Shown: piece by piece, positions 27,603 through 35,747 of the stretch | How the letters are laid out: each line of letters opens with the position of its first letter | Numbering within the stretch: the stretch's first letter is position 1 | DNA from: Microbacterium sp. LWH13-1.2 | GTDB lineage: Bacteria; Actinomycetota; Actinomycetes; Actinomycetales; Microbacteriaceae | Direction: 5' to 3' | Length of the DNA stretch: 64,000 bases | Assembly: GCF_038397735.1 (NCBI RefSeq) | Contig: NZ_CP151635.1 | Coordinates: 2,790,001 to 2,854,000, forward strand | Made by a program: the position numbers and the translations under genes | Notes under the pieces: model-generated | Databases searched by the model: none | Told to the model about the DNA's origin: nothing | The model's input: the letters and a program-made list of their open reading frames with translations, nothing else

Positions 27603-28351
27603 CGGGCGTCCTCCTTCCGCCGCGCGGCGAACGCGCGGGCCTGTGCGACGAGATCGGTGAAGAGCCGCCGATCCTCGGCGTTCTCCTCCGGGTGCCATTG
27701 GACGCCGACGATGTGGCCGGCCGAGGTGTCGACGAAGGCCTGCACGAGTCCGTCGTCGGAGTGCGCCGCCGCCACGAGACCGTCGCCGAGGCGACCGACG
27801 CCCTGGTGGTGGTAGCTGTGCACGCGCATCTCGGTCTCGCCGATGATCTCGGCGAGCGGAGTGTCGGTCGACACCTCGACGTCGTTCTCGGCGAAGACGC
27901 CGCCGCCGATGCGGTACTTCTCGGTGCCGAGTGATTCGGGCAGGTGCTGCTGCAGGGTGCCGCCGCGGGCGACGTTCACGAGCTGCAGACCGCGGCAGAT
28001 CGCGAGCACCGGGATGCCACGGCGCTCCGCCGCCCGGAACAGGGCGAGCTCCCATGCATCACGGTCGACGCGGGCGGGGTCGGTGAGCGGATGCCGGTCC
28101 TCGCCGTACAGCTCGGGGGCGACGTCAGCACCGCCGGAGAGCACGAGGCCGTGCATGCCCGAGATCGCCGCGTCCGCGGCATCCGGGTCCTGGGGCGGAA
28201 GCAGAAGCGCGATACCGCCGACCGAGGTCACGCTCGTGAGGTACTGCTCGGGCAGGAAAGCCGCCCGCACATCCCACACTCCCTGCTGCGCGCGCTCCAG
28301 GTACGTCGTGACGCCGATCAGCGGCGCGGGGTCAGAGGCGCTCGAAGCCAC
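27599..28351 (-). CDS. Gamma-glutamyl amide hydrolase (class I glutamine amidotransferase fold, PuuD-like)
   Basis: A 250-residue peptidase C26 enzyme. The nucleophile Cys119 is in AICRGLQLVN, with His220 and Glu222 in GVQWHPEEN. LSGGADVAPELYGE is the family's N-terminal loop. PuuD hydrolyses gamma-glutamyl-GABA to glutamate and GABA; here it would release glutamate from the last gamma-glutamyl intermediate. The GTG at 28351 overlaps the end of the ligase gene by 20 bp, with GGGAG upstream. Confidence 0.9.
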   Translation of the reverse strand: MASSASDPAPLIGVTTYLERAQQGVWDVRAAFLPEQYLTSVTSVGGIALLLPPQDPDAADAAISGMHGLVLSGGADVAPELYGEDRHPLTDPARVDRDAWELALFRAAERRGIPVLAICRGLQLVNVARGGTLQQHLPESLGTEKYRIGGGVFAENDVEVSTDTPLAEIIGETEMRVHSYHHQGVGRLGDGLVAAAHSDDGLVQAFVDTSAGHIVGVQWHPEENAEDRRLFTDLVAQARAFAARRKEDAR

Positions 28352-29687
28352 GGATGCGCTCCCAGTCGGTGACGGCCGCGTCGTAGGCTTCCACCTCGAT
28401 GCGGGCCTGGTTCAGGTAGTGCTCGACCACGTCGTCGCCGAAAGCGGCCCGCGCGATGGCCGACTCGCTGAAGAGCTTCGCCGCCTCGCGCAGGGTCGTC
28501 GGCAGATGGTCGACTCCCGCCTCATAGGCGTTGCCGGTGAACCGCTCGGGCAGCGGAAGCTCGTTCTCGATGCCGTGCAGACCGCCCGCGATGATCGCCG
28601 AGATCGCCAGGTACGGGTTCACGTCTCCCCCGGGCACGCGATTCTCGACGCGCAGACCCGAGCCCGACCCGACCACGCGCAGCGCGCACGTGCGGTTGTC
28701 GATGCCCCAGGCGACTCCCGTCGGGGCGAAGCTGCCCTTCGCGAACCGCTTGTACGAGTTGATGTTCGGCGCGAGCAGCAGCGTGAACTCGCGGAGCGTG
28801 GCGAGGATGCCGGCGATCCAGTGCTCCATCACCGGGCTGAAGCCGTGCTCGCCGTCTCCCGCCATGACGGGAGCGCCCGACTGGTCGCGCAGAGACAGGT
28901 GGATGTGGCAGCTGTTGCCCTCGCGCTCGTTGAACTTGGCCATGAACGTGAGCGCCTGGCCGTGCTGCTCGGCGATCTCCTTCGCCCCGTTCTTGTAGAT
29001 CGCATGCTGGTCGGCGGTCTCTCGCACCTCGGCATAGCGGAAGGCGATCTCCTGCTGACCGAAGTTGCACTCGCCCTTCACGCCCTCGCAGTAGAGCCCT
29101 GCGCCGTCCATGCTGTTGCGGATGTCGCGCAGCAGCGGCTCCATGCGGGTCGAGGCGAGCAGGTTGTAGTCGACGTTGTAGTCGGTCGCGGGCGTCAGGC
29201 CCTCGTACTTGCGCGCCCAGGCGTCGCGGTAGGTGTTGTCGAAGACGATGAACTCGAGCTCCGTGCCCGAGTAGGCGGTCCAGCCGCGCTCGGCGAGGCG
29301 GTCGCGCTGGCGATCGAGGATCGCGCGGGGCGAGGGTCCGACCGGTTCGCCGTTCTGCCAGACGAGGTCGGCCATGACCAACGCGGTGCCGTCGAGCCAC
29401 GGGATGTTGCGCATAGTCTCGACGTCGGGCTTGAGCACCATGTCGCCGTAGCCGCGGTCCCAGCCCGACATCGCGTAACCGTCGACCGTGTTCATGTCGA
29501 CGTCGACCGACAGCAGGTAGTCGCAGGCCTCGGCTCCGTGAGCCAGGATGTCCTCCTGGAACAGCCGCGCCGACACGCGTTTGCCGACCAGCCGCCCCTG
29601 CGCATCCGCGAAGGCCACGATCACCGTGTCGATCTCGCCGGCGGCGATGCCGGCATCCAGCTGTTCGATGCTCAGGTTGCCCGACAT
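28332..29687 (-). CDS. Glutamine-synthetase-like gamma-glutamyl amine ligase (PuuA/GlnA3/GlnA4 type)
   Basis: A 451-residue ATP-dependent ligase of the glutamine synthetase family. Family motifs seen: YSGTELEFIVFDNTY (metal Glu), EGVKGECNFGQQEIAFRY, GNSCHIHLSL (metal His) and the ATP-binding NINSYKRFAKGSFAPTG region. The adenylylation-loop Tyr of true GlnA is not evident. Relatives join glutamate to putrescine, other polyamines or ethanolamine rather than ammonia. It is divergent from a permease and heads the operon with PuuD-like, ALDH, SDR and GntR genes. The ATG at 29687 has GGAG upstream. Confidence 0.88.
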   Translation of the reverse strand: MSGNLSIEQLDAGIAAGEIDTVIVAFADAQGRLVGKRVSARLFQEDILAHGAEACDYLLSVDVDMNTVDGYAMSGWDRGYGDMVLKPDVETMRNIPWLDGTALVMADLVWQNGEPVGPSPRAILDRQRDRLAERGWTAYSGTELEFIVFDNTYRDAWARKYEGLTPATDYNVDYNLLASTRMEPLLRDIRNSMDGAGLYCEGVKGECNFGQQEIAFRYAEVRETADQHAIYKNGAKEIAEQHGQALTFMAKFNEREGNSCHIHLSLRDQSGAPVMAGDGEHGFSPVMEHWIAGILATLREFTLLLAPNINSYKRFAKGSFAPTGVAWGIDNRTCALRVVGSGSGLRVENRVPGGDVNPYLAISAIIAGGLHGIENELPLPERFTGNAYEAGVDHLPTTLREAAKLFSESAIARAAFGDDVVEHYLNQARIEVEAYDAAVTDWERIRGFERL

Positions 29688-29843
29688 CTGACGCTCCGTC
29701 CTCGTGCGGTGAAGCGATCGGCCGACCGGCTTCGCCATCAGAGTAGATCACCTTCGCGTTTAAAGGTAGACGAAACCACCATTGACTGTCACAATCGTCC
29801 GCAAGGTGCACCCGGCGCCTGCACGCATGCGAACGGAGAGCGG
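29688..29843. promoter_or_regulatory. Divergent promoter region of ligase and permease
   Basis: This 156-bp interval must hold both promoters. The imperfect palindrome ATTGACTGTCACAAT (29781-29795, core TGAC-T-GTCA) is the best operator candidate, and TTGACT within it could be a -35 for the permease. The region around TTTAAA at 29759-29764 is unusually AT-rich. Confidence 0.4.
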
Positions 29844-31391
29844 ATGTCCCAGCAGAGCAATGAATCCCGCAAGGTCGCCGGAGCGACCTATACACGCGCC
29901 GGGAGTGACTATTTCGAGAAACGGACCCTGAAGAGGTCCGCCGGAGTCTGGGGTCTGTGGGGTCTCGCGGTCGCCGCGGTGATCTCGGGCGACTTCTCGG
30001 GCTGGAACTTCGGCATCGACTTCGCAGGCTTCGGCGGGATGCTCATCGCCTTCGCGATCCTCGTCGCGATGTACTACGGCATGATCTTCGCGATCGGCGA
30101 GATGGCGGCCGCGATGCCGCACACCGGGGGCGCGTACTCGTTCGCGCGCTCCGCAATGGGTCCATGGGGTGGCCTCGTCACCGGAGCCGCCGAGACCATC
30201 GAGTACGTCGCCACCACAGCGGTGATCGTCTACTTCTCGGCGTCGTATGCCAACGGCATCACGAGCGAGCTGCTCGGCCTCGAACTTCCCGGGTGGGCCT
30301 GGTACCTCATCCTCTACATCGTCTTCATCGCCCTGAACTCCGCGGGGGCTGCGATCTCATTCCGCTTCGCGATCGTCGTCTCGGTGATCTCGATCGGCAT
30401 CATCCTGGTCTTCTCCGCGATGGCGATCTTCTCGGGTGCGTTCTCGTGGGATGCCCTGTGGGACATCGTCCCCGATGAGGGCCAGACCGCATTCCTCCCG
30501 CACGGCGTCCTGCCGATCCTGTTCGCTCTGCCGTTCGCGATGTGGTTCTTCCTCGGTATCGAAGAGCTGCCGCTCGCCGCCGAGGAGTCGCACAACCCGA
30601 CCCGTGACATCCCGAAGGCGGGTTTCTGGGCCCGCGGCACGCTGATCGTCACCGGACTCCTGGTGCTGTTCCTCAACACCGGCGTGATCGGCGCCGAGGC
30701 CACCGGCACCGCGGGCGAACCTCTGCTCGATGGCTTCCGCGCGATCGTGGGCGACCAGCTCGCCGCCGTGCTGGCCCTGTTCGCCCTCATCGGCCTGCTC
30801 GCCTCGCTGCAGGGCATCATGTTCGCCTACGGACGCAACATGTACTCGCTGTCCCGCGCCGGGTACTACCCGCGCTTCCTCTCGCTCACCGGCAAGCGCC
30901 AGACGCCGTGGGTCGCCCTCACCGTGGGTGCCGCAATCGGCTTCGTCGCCCTGATCGTGCTCGACGTGCTCACCGCGGTCGACTCCGAGGGCGCGGGAAC
31001 TGTCGCCGGTGCGATCGTGCTGAACATCGCGGTGTGGGGCGCGGTCGTCGCCTACGGACTGCAGCTCGTGTCGTTCATCATCCTGCGCAGGAAGTTCCCG
31101 AACGTCGCCCGTCCGTACGTCAGCCCGTGGGGCATCCCGGGTGCGGTCATCGCGCTCGTGATCGCCGCGCTGATCTTCGTCGGCTTCCTGCTGAACCCGA
31201 CGTTCGGTCCCGCGATCATCGCGATCGCGATCGTCTACGCGATCATCCTGCTCGGGTTCGGACTGTTCTTCCGGCACCGCCTCGTGCTCTCCCCCGAAGA
31301 GGAGTACGCACTCTCCGGCGGCTCCCACGGCGACCCGCAGGCCGAGGGCTACGACGCCATGGAGGGCGAGGTCTTCGACGGGAAGCGGTGA
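29844..31391 (+). CDS. APC-family amine/amino acid permease, ethanolamine permease-like
   Basis: A 515-residue membrane transporter with about 12 TM segments. After a hydrophilic N-terminus (to about 33) the first TM carries SGDFSGWNFG, which resembles the ethanolamine permease branch of the APC superfamily. MPHTGGAYSFAR follows TM2, and a hydrophilic C-terminal tail starts near residue 475. GGAG at 29834-29837 sets the ATG. Divergent from the gamma-glutamyl ligase, it likely imports the amine that the ligase modifies. Confidence 0.88.
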   Translation: MSQQSNESRKVAGATYTRAGSDYFEKRTLKRSAGVWGLWGLAVAAVISGDFSGWNFGIDFAGFGGMLIAFAILVAMYYGMIFAIGEMAAAMPHTGGAYSFARSAMGPWGGLVTGAAETIEYVATTAVIVYFSASYANGITSELLGLELPGWAWYLILYIVFIALNSAGAAISFRFAIVVSVISIGIILVFSAMAIFSGAFSWDALWDIVPDEGQTAFLPHGVLPILFALPFAMWFFLGIEELPLAAEESHNPTRDIPKAGFWARGTLIVTGLLVLFLNTGVIGAEATGTAGEPLLDGFRAIVGDQLAAVLALFALIGLLASLQGIMFAYGRNMYSLSRAGYYPRFLSLTGKRQTPWVALTVGAAIGFVALIVLDVLTAVDSEGAGTVAGAIVLNIAVWGAVVAYGLQLVSFIILRRKFPNVARPYVSPWGIPGAVIALVIAALIFVGFLLNPTFGPAIIAIAIVYAIILLGFGLFFRHRLVLSPEEEYALSGGSHGDPQAEGYDAMEGEVFDGKR

Positions 31392-31418
31392 CGCGAGAGG
31401 AGCGCGACGGGACCTGCC

Positions 31419-31691
31419 CTACTTGCGGTCGAAGTCGAACGCCTTGAGAAGCTCGGCGACAGCCTTGTCGCGCTCCTCCCCGCCCTCGTCGAACATGTGC
31501 GTCACGTGAGTGCGCAGATGGTTCTCGAGCAGCAGACGGTTCAACGACTCCAGTGACCGCTGGATCGCGCGGGACTGCGTGATGATGTCCATGCAGTACT
31601 CCTCGTTCTCGATCATCCGCGCGACGCCGCGCATCTGACCCTCGAGGATGCTGGTGCGGTGCAGGGCGCGCTTCTTGATGTCTTCGATCAC
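31419..31691 (-). CDS. CsoR/RcnR-family (DUF156) metal-sensing repressor
   Basis: A 90-residue all-helical regulator: IKKRALHRTSILEGQMRGVA, then EEYCMDIITQSRAIQRSLES and LLENHLRTHVTHMF. The conserved metal/thiol positions are Cys33, His58 and His62, giving C-H-H where copper-sensing CsoR has C-H-C. The ligand is therefore not clear. The start is taken as GTG 31691 because TACCCT is 6 nt upstream (leaderless) and family members begin here; an ATG at 31727 would overlap the divergent DUF445 gene. No metal transporter adjoins it. Confidence 0.85.
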   Translation of the reverse strand: MIEDIKKRALHRTSILEGQMRGVARMIENEEYCMDIITQSRAIQRSLESLNRLLLENHLRTHVTHMFDEGGEERDKAVAELLKAFDFDRK

Positions 31692-31697
31692 GCTTCG

Positions 31698-31703
31698 AGG
31701 GTA
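31698..31703 (-). promoter_or_regulatory. -10 box of leaderless CsoR-like transcript
   Basis: TACCCT on the minus strand stands 6 nt before GTG 31691, with no ribosome binding site. Confidence 0.45.
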
Positions 31704-31725
31704 ACGCGCGTGAAAGGATGACGTC

Positions 31726-33003
31726 ATGCCGCGAACACCGATGGCGCTCCTGTCGCCCGCAGACCAGGTACGACTTCGCGCTCTTCGACGGATGAAGGCG
31801 GTGGCCCTCGGGGCACTGATCTTCATGGCGGTCGTGTTCGTGATCGCGTTCGCGTTCCAGGAGCGGCAGCCGTGGCTCGGCTACGTGCGTGCCGCCGCCG
31901 AGGGCGGAATGGTCGGCGCGCTCGCCGACTGGTTCGCGGTGACGGCGCTCTTCCGGCGCCCGCTCGGCCTGCCGATCCCGCACACGGCGATCATCCCGAA
32001 TCGCAAGGACGAGATCGGCCGCACGCTGGGCGAGTTCGTCGAGACGAACTTCCTCGAGGCGAGCGTCGTGCGCACCAAGCTCGCCAGCACCGCGATCGCG
32101 AAGCGCGCCGGGGAGTGGCTGCGAGCGCCCGCCCACGCCGAGCGTGTCGGCGCGGAGGGCGCGACGATCGCGACCGCCGTGCTCAACGCTCTCAGCGACG
32201 ACGACGTGCGCGACCTCATCACCGACCTGGCCCGTGAGCACCTCGTCTCCCCCGAGTGGGGCCCGCCCGCCGGTGCTTGGCTCGAGAAGATCGTCGAGGC
32301 GGATGCTCACCACGGAGCGGTCGACCTCGCGGCCGACAGCATCGCGCGCTGGCTGGACGCCAACGCCGAGTCGTTCTCGGGGCTCATCTCGCGGCGGCTC
32401 CCGGGGTGGGTGCCGAAGCTCGCGCACCGCTTCGTCGACGACACCGCCTACAACGAGGCCGTGAAGTTCGTGCGTGCGGTGCAGGCCGACCCGAAGCATC
32501 CCGCGCGCATCGCCGTCGACGGCTACCTCGCCCGCCTGGCCGACAGCCTGCAGAACGACCCGGAGACCAGGGCGAAGCTCGAGAACGCGAAGTCGTCGCT
32601 GTTCGACAGCCCTAGGGTCGGCGCCCTCGCCGCCGAGGCGTGGAACACCGCGAAGAACGGACTGCTCACCGCCCTCGCCGACCCCGAGAGCGGGCTGCGG
32701 GTGCGCGCGGCGCAGGCTCTGCAGGAGATCGGCGAGCGACTGACGACGGATGCCGCGCTGCAGCGCCGCGTCGACACGTGGGTGTCGGATGCGGCCGTGT
32801 TCCTCGTCGACCGCTACCGCCACGACATCGCGTCGATCATCACCGACACCGTCGAGCGATGGGACCCCGTCGAGACAACCGAGAAGATCGAGCTCATGGT
32901 CGGCCGCGACCTGCAGTACATCCGCCTCAACGGCACGTTCGTCGGCGCGCTCGCGGGCCTCGCGATCTTCACCATCGCGCACCTGCTGATCCCCGGGGTC
33001 TGA
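31726..33003 (+). CDS. DUF445 family protein
   Basis: A 425-residue DUF445 protein. One TM segment (VALGALIFMAVVFVIAFAF, about 27-45) is followed by the family signature YVRAAAEGGMVGALADWFAV and RKDEIGRTLGEFVETNFL, then a long amphipathic helical region, and a final TM near 405-423 (FVGALAGLAIFTIAHLLI). Function is unknown; homologues include YjiN. AAAGGATG precedes the ATG. It ends 3 bp before the P-loop gene. Confidence 0.85.
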   Translation: MPRTPMALLSPADQVRLRALRRMKAVALGALIFMAVVFVIAFAFQERQPWLGYVRAAAEGGMVGALADWFAVTALFRRPLGLPIPHTAIIPNRKDEIGRTLGEFVETNFLEASVVRTKLASTAIAKRAGEWLRAPAHAERVGAEGATIATAVLNALSDDDVRDLITDLAREHLVSPEWGPPAGAWLEKIVEADAHHGAVDLAADSIARWLDANAESFSGLISRRLPGWVPKLAHRFVDDTAYNEAVKFVRAVQADPKHPARIAVDGYLARLADSLQNDPETRAKLENAKSSLFDSPRVGALAAEAWNTAKNGLLTALADPESGLRVRAAQALQEIGERLTTDAALQRRVDTWVSDAAVFLVDRYRHDIASIITDTVERWDPVETTEKIELMVGRDLQYIRLNGTFVGALAGLAIFTIAHLLIPGV

Positions 33004-33006
33004 CGC

Positions 33007-33540
33007 GTGCGGATCGCGGTGTCGGGCACGCACGCGAGCGGCAAGAGCACGCTGATCTCCGAATTCCACGCAGCTCATCCCGAATACTCGGTGCTCGGCG
33101 ACCCTTTCGACGACATCGAGTCGGAGGCGCCGACTGGCGCGGCCAGCTTCGTCGCGCAGCTCCGCGTCACGGTCTCCCGCCTGCGAGAGACTGCGGGCGA
33201 GGGCTCCGTCATCTCGGAACGCGGCCCTGTGGACTTCCTCGCCTACCTCACTGCGCTCGAGATGCTGGGGCGCGGTGACGGCGCCCTGCTCTCGCGGGCG
33301 CAGGAGCTGGTCGAGTCGTCGCTGACCCACATCGATCTGATCGCCGTCGTAGCGCTGGATGCGCGGCACCCGATCGACGTTCCCGACGACGAGGACCCGG
33401 AGCTCCGAGAAGCTATGGAGAGCGCCCTTCTCGATGCGCTCGACGACCTGGAACGTGCCGGTGATGGGCCGCCGATCGTGACGCTCACGGGGAGCCCGGG
33501 CGAGCGACTCACGCAGCTGGAGAAGGCTGCCGGCCTCTGA
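33007..33540 (+). CDS. P-loop AAA/kinase-like ATPase
   Basis: A 177-residue small P-loop NTPase starting with GTG. Walker A is GTHASGKST (7-15). ERGPVDFLAYL (about 67-77) resembles nucleotide-kinase and NadR-like ATPases. No fused domain is visible. It is just downstream of the DUF445 gene and probably co-transcribed. The substrate is unknown. Confidence 0.75.
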   Translation: MRIAVSGTHASGKSTLISEFHAAHPEYSVLGDPFDDIESEAPTGAASFVAQLRVTVSRLRETAGEGSVISERGPVDFLAYLTALEMLGRGDGALLSRAQELVESSLTHIDLIAVVALDARHPIDVPDDEDPELREAMESALLDALDDLERAGDGPPIVTLTGSPGERLTQLEKAAGL

Positions 33541-33563
33541 GGACCCGCCCCGCGGCCGAGAAC

Positions 33564-33569
33564 TACGAT
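33564..33569 (+). promoter_or_regulatory. -10 box of the fossil SDR gene
   Basis: TACGAT, 6 nt before the ATG at 33576, has the same leaderless geometry as intact genes here, so the start signal has outlived the gene. Confidence 0.45.
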
Positions 33570-33575
33570 CACTGC

Positions 33576-33617
33576 ATGACCTCATCACCTCAGATCTGGA
33601 TGATCACGGGCGCGTAG
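33576..33617 (+). pseudogene. Remnant of short-chain dehydrogenase N-terminus
   Basis: The reading frame is M-T-S-S-P-Q-I-W-M-I-T-G-A and then TAG. This matches the start of SDR enzymes that begin with xxWFITGASSG-like sequence, broken at the first Gly-rich loop. The rest of an SDR is not found before the next gene at 33661. A deletion that fused codon 13 to unrelated sequence is the likely cause. Confidence 0.55.
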
Positions 33618-33646
33618 TCCGCCAGCCCCGCATCAGGCGCAGTTGC

Positions 33647-33652
33647 TAGGGT
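33647..33652 (+). promoter_or_regulatory. -10 box of membrane protein gene
   Basis: TAGGGT lies 8 nt before the ATG at 33661. The AGGG in it is a possible but weak ribosome binding site. Confidence 0.35.
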
Positions 33653-33660
33653 CCTCACCT

Positions 33661-34341
33661 ATGGCCGCCGATGACGCATTCACCATTTCAGGCCACAGGC
33701 GCACGGGTGGGCGTTCTTGGCAGCGAGTCGTTGCCGCGCTGTCCATGCTCGTCAGCGGCATCATCGCCTTCATCCTCGCCAGCCCCGCCCTGGATCTCGT
33801 GCGGGAGCAGCTGCACCATAACTGCGGGATGCAGCCCCCAGGCTCCGAGGGAGCGGGCACCTGGATCTGCAGCGACGGGATCGGATACCTCGGCTTCGCA
33901 GGCATCCTCGCCATCGGGTGGCTCGCTGTCGTGCTCTCCGGTTGCCTCATCGCTCTGCTCGTCCGCCCCTCTCGACAGGCGCGTCCGGCGCTCGTGATCC
34001 TCGCAGCCCTGTCTACCGCGTGGGTTCTCGGGCTGACCTGGCACGGGTCGGCGACGCAGGTTCAGGATCAGTACGCACCCATGACGGGCACCGAGTACTG
34101 GCTCGAGGCGGTCGGCCCTGCGGCCCTCGTCAGCGTGCTCGGCATCGCGACGGGGCTGCTCAGCCTTCTGCCGGTCGGGCCGCTCTCGTGGGTTCTGGGA
34201 ATCCTCGCGGCAGTCCTGCTGACCGTCGCGACGGTGTTGCAACCAGGGCTGAGCCTCAACATCATCCCGGCCGTGGGACTGCTCGCCGCAGCGACCGTCC
34301 GCGCGATCGGGGTCGCCACACGAGAGGGATCGTCCACCTGA
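33661..34341 (+). CDS. Hypothetical membrane protein
   Basis: A 226-residue protein with about five to six hydrophobic segments: VVAALSMLVSGIIAFILA, LGFAGILAIGWLAVVLSGCL, ALVILAALSTAWVLGLTW, ALVSVLGIATGLLSLLPVG, then VLGILAAVLLTVATVL and a last one. An extracellular loop between the first two has two Cys (CGMQPPGSEGAGTWIC) that may form a disulfide. No family is recognised. A possible TTG at 33643 is less likely than the ATG. Confidence 0.7.
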   Translation: MAADDAFTISGHRRTGGRSWQRVVAALSMLVSGIIAFILASPALDLVREQLHHNCGMQPPGSEGAGTWICSDGIGYLGFAGILAIGWLAVVLSGCLIALLVRPSRQARPALVILAALSTAWVLGLTWHGSATQVQDQYAPMTGTEYWLEAVGPAALVSVLGIATGLLSLLPVGPLSWVLGILAAVLLTVATVLQPGLSLNIIPAVGLLAAATVRAIGVATREGSST

Positions 34342-34349
34342 CGTTCCGG

Positions 34350-34739
34350 TCAGAGGAACAGGGGCAGCAAGGATCCGACGAGGCCGATCACGCCCACGCC
34401 GACGAAGACGCTCCCCAACGTCATGATGACCCGGCGCAGATGCGGCGGATCCCCCACACGAGCGCGCGCGGGATCGTTCGCACTGACGACCCCCGCAGCC
34501 CAGCCCTCATCCGGGGCCGCGAACTCGTCTCGCCGCAGCGGCCTCTCGTGAAAGTCGCCCCCGGCGAACCAGCGGGCGAACACGGAGCCGTCCCGCTCGA
34601 CGATCGCGATCTCGATGCTGCGCCACGGGCCTTCGATCGCACGGATCAGCGTGGCCAGCAGGAGCAGCGGCAGCCCGATCCCCAACCCCACCCACGACAG
34701 CACCTCGCCGACGAGGGCGAGGGTGTCCACAGCATCCAT
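34350..34739 (-). CDS. Small hypothetical membrane protein
   Basis: A 129-residue protein with a TM near each end: WVGLGIGLPLLLLATLI (16-32) and LGSVFVGVGVIGLVGSLLPL (about 107-126). The 70-residue part between is hydrophilic (VERDGSVFARWFAGGDFHER). No family recognised. TACGAT 6 nt before the ATG suggests a leaderless transcript. It converges on the membrane protein ending at 34341. Confidence 0.7.
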   Translation of the reverse strand: MDAVDTLALVGEVLSWVGLGIGLPLLLLATLIRAIEGPWRSIEIAIVERDGSVFARWFAGGDFHERPLRRDEFAAPDEGWAAGVVSANDPARARVGDPPHLRRVIMTLGSVFVGVGVIGLVGSLLPLFL

Positions 34740-34745
34740 GGCTCC

Positions 34746-34751
34746 ATCGTA
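34746..34751 (-). promoter_or_regulatory. -10 box of leaderless small membrane protein gene
   Basis: Minus-strand TACGAT, spacer GGAGCC, then ATG at 34739. Confidence 0.45.
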
Positions 34752-34788
34752 GAGTCGCCGGACTGCTCGGCCTGGCCGGTCTCCTGAC

Positions 34789-34804
34789 CTTCGTGATGAC
34801 GAAG
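34789..34804. terminator. Possible hairpin between hutG and the small membrane gene
   Basis: CTTCGT-GATG-ACGAAG, a 6-bp stem inside a wider CCTGAC...GTCAGG repeat. It is downstream of hutG on the minus strand and may end the hut transcript; the stem is short. Confidence 0.3.
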
Positions 34805-34841
34805 TCGCGATGAACGTCAGGCGTCGCAGTCATCGCCGCGG

Positions 34842-35747
34842 TCAGCGCATGGCGAGGCCCGCGAGCATCTCGAGCACGCAGAGGGCCGCGAGCCTGACCG
34901 TGCGCATGTCATCGGTGTCGGCCGTCGCGTCGACCTCGGCGATGTCAGCGCTCACCACGCGAGGATCCGCGACGATCGAGCGGACGAGCGCGCGCAGCTC
35001 CCACGCGGCGAACCCGCCGGGAACGCTCGCCGGACACCCGGGCGCTGCGGCCCGATCGGCGGCGTCGACGTCGACATCGAGATGGATGCGGGCGTCCGCG
35101 CCGCTTCCCGCGATGCTCGTCGCCTCGGCGACCACGTCATCGATCCCGCGGCGCCGCACCTCGTCGAGCGTGATCACGCGGATGCCCCACTCGGCGGCGC
35201 GGGCCGCATAAGCGGCGGAGTTCGCGAAGTCCGCGATGCCGATCTGCACGATCCGTGTCGGGTCGATCCGCTCGCTGTCCGGGGCATCCTCGATCAGCCG
35301 CCGCACAGGTGAGCCGTTCGACACACCGTCGCGCAGGTCGAAGTGCGCATCGATCGTGATCAGCCCGGTGGCCCCGGCTCCCCGCGCGACCGGGTACGTC
35401 AGAGCGTTGTCGCCCCCGAGTGCGATCACGAGACGCGCGGATTCGGCGAGCTCGTGCACGCGTGCGACGCTCGCCGCGATGCCGGCCTCGCCGTCAGGCT
35501 CGACCACATCCCCGGCGTCGAGCACGCGCAGCGCCTCACCGAGATCGACGACCGGCGAACCCATGAGCGTGGCGCTGTACCGCGTCAGGGCCTCGCGGAC
35601 CGCGGCGGGCGTCGCATGCGCACCTGTCGGCGACAGCGAGGTGCGCCACGTCGGAACCCCGAGCAGTACGGCATCCGCATCGTCGCCGACGGCGAAGGCA
35701 GGCCAGGATCCGGCGCGCGGCCAGAGGTCATCGTGCGAGAGGGCCAT
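34842..35747 (-). CDS. hutG: Formimidoylglutamase (arginase/agmatinase fold)
   Basis: A 301-residue ureohydrolase. Mn ligands are in [10 protein letters not shown] (usually GGDHS), [12 protein letters not shown] (DAHxD) and [12 protein letters not shown] (DxDxxD). The H in the first motif is replaced by N, as occurs in some formimidoylglutamases. In the hut pathway it splits N-formimidoyl-L-glutamate into glutamate and formamide. The start overlaps the end of hutI by 20 bp, so it is the last gene of hutHUIG. Confidence 0.85.
   Translation of the reverse strand: MALSHDDLWPRAGSWPAFAVGDDADAVLLGVPTWRTSLSPTGAHATPAAVREALTRYSATLMGSPVVDLGEALRVLDAGDVVEPDGEAGIAASVARVHELAESARLVIALGGDNALTYPVARGAGATGLITIDAHFDLRDGVSNGSPVRRLIEDAPDSERIDPTRIVQIGIADFANSAAYAARAAEWGIRVITLDEVRRRGIDDVVAEATSIAGSGADARIHLDVDVDAADRAAAPGCPASVPGGFAAWELRALVRSIVADPRVVSADIAEVDATADTDDMRTVRLAALCVLEMLAGLAMR

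Noticed and set aside
27843..29843. Long upstream extension of the permease frame
   Set aside because: It is antisense to the glutamine-synthetase-like and PuuD-like genes. The real start is ATG 29844 with GGAG upstream.
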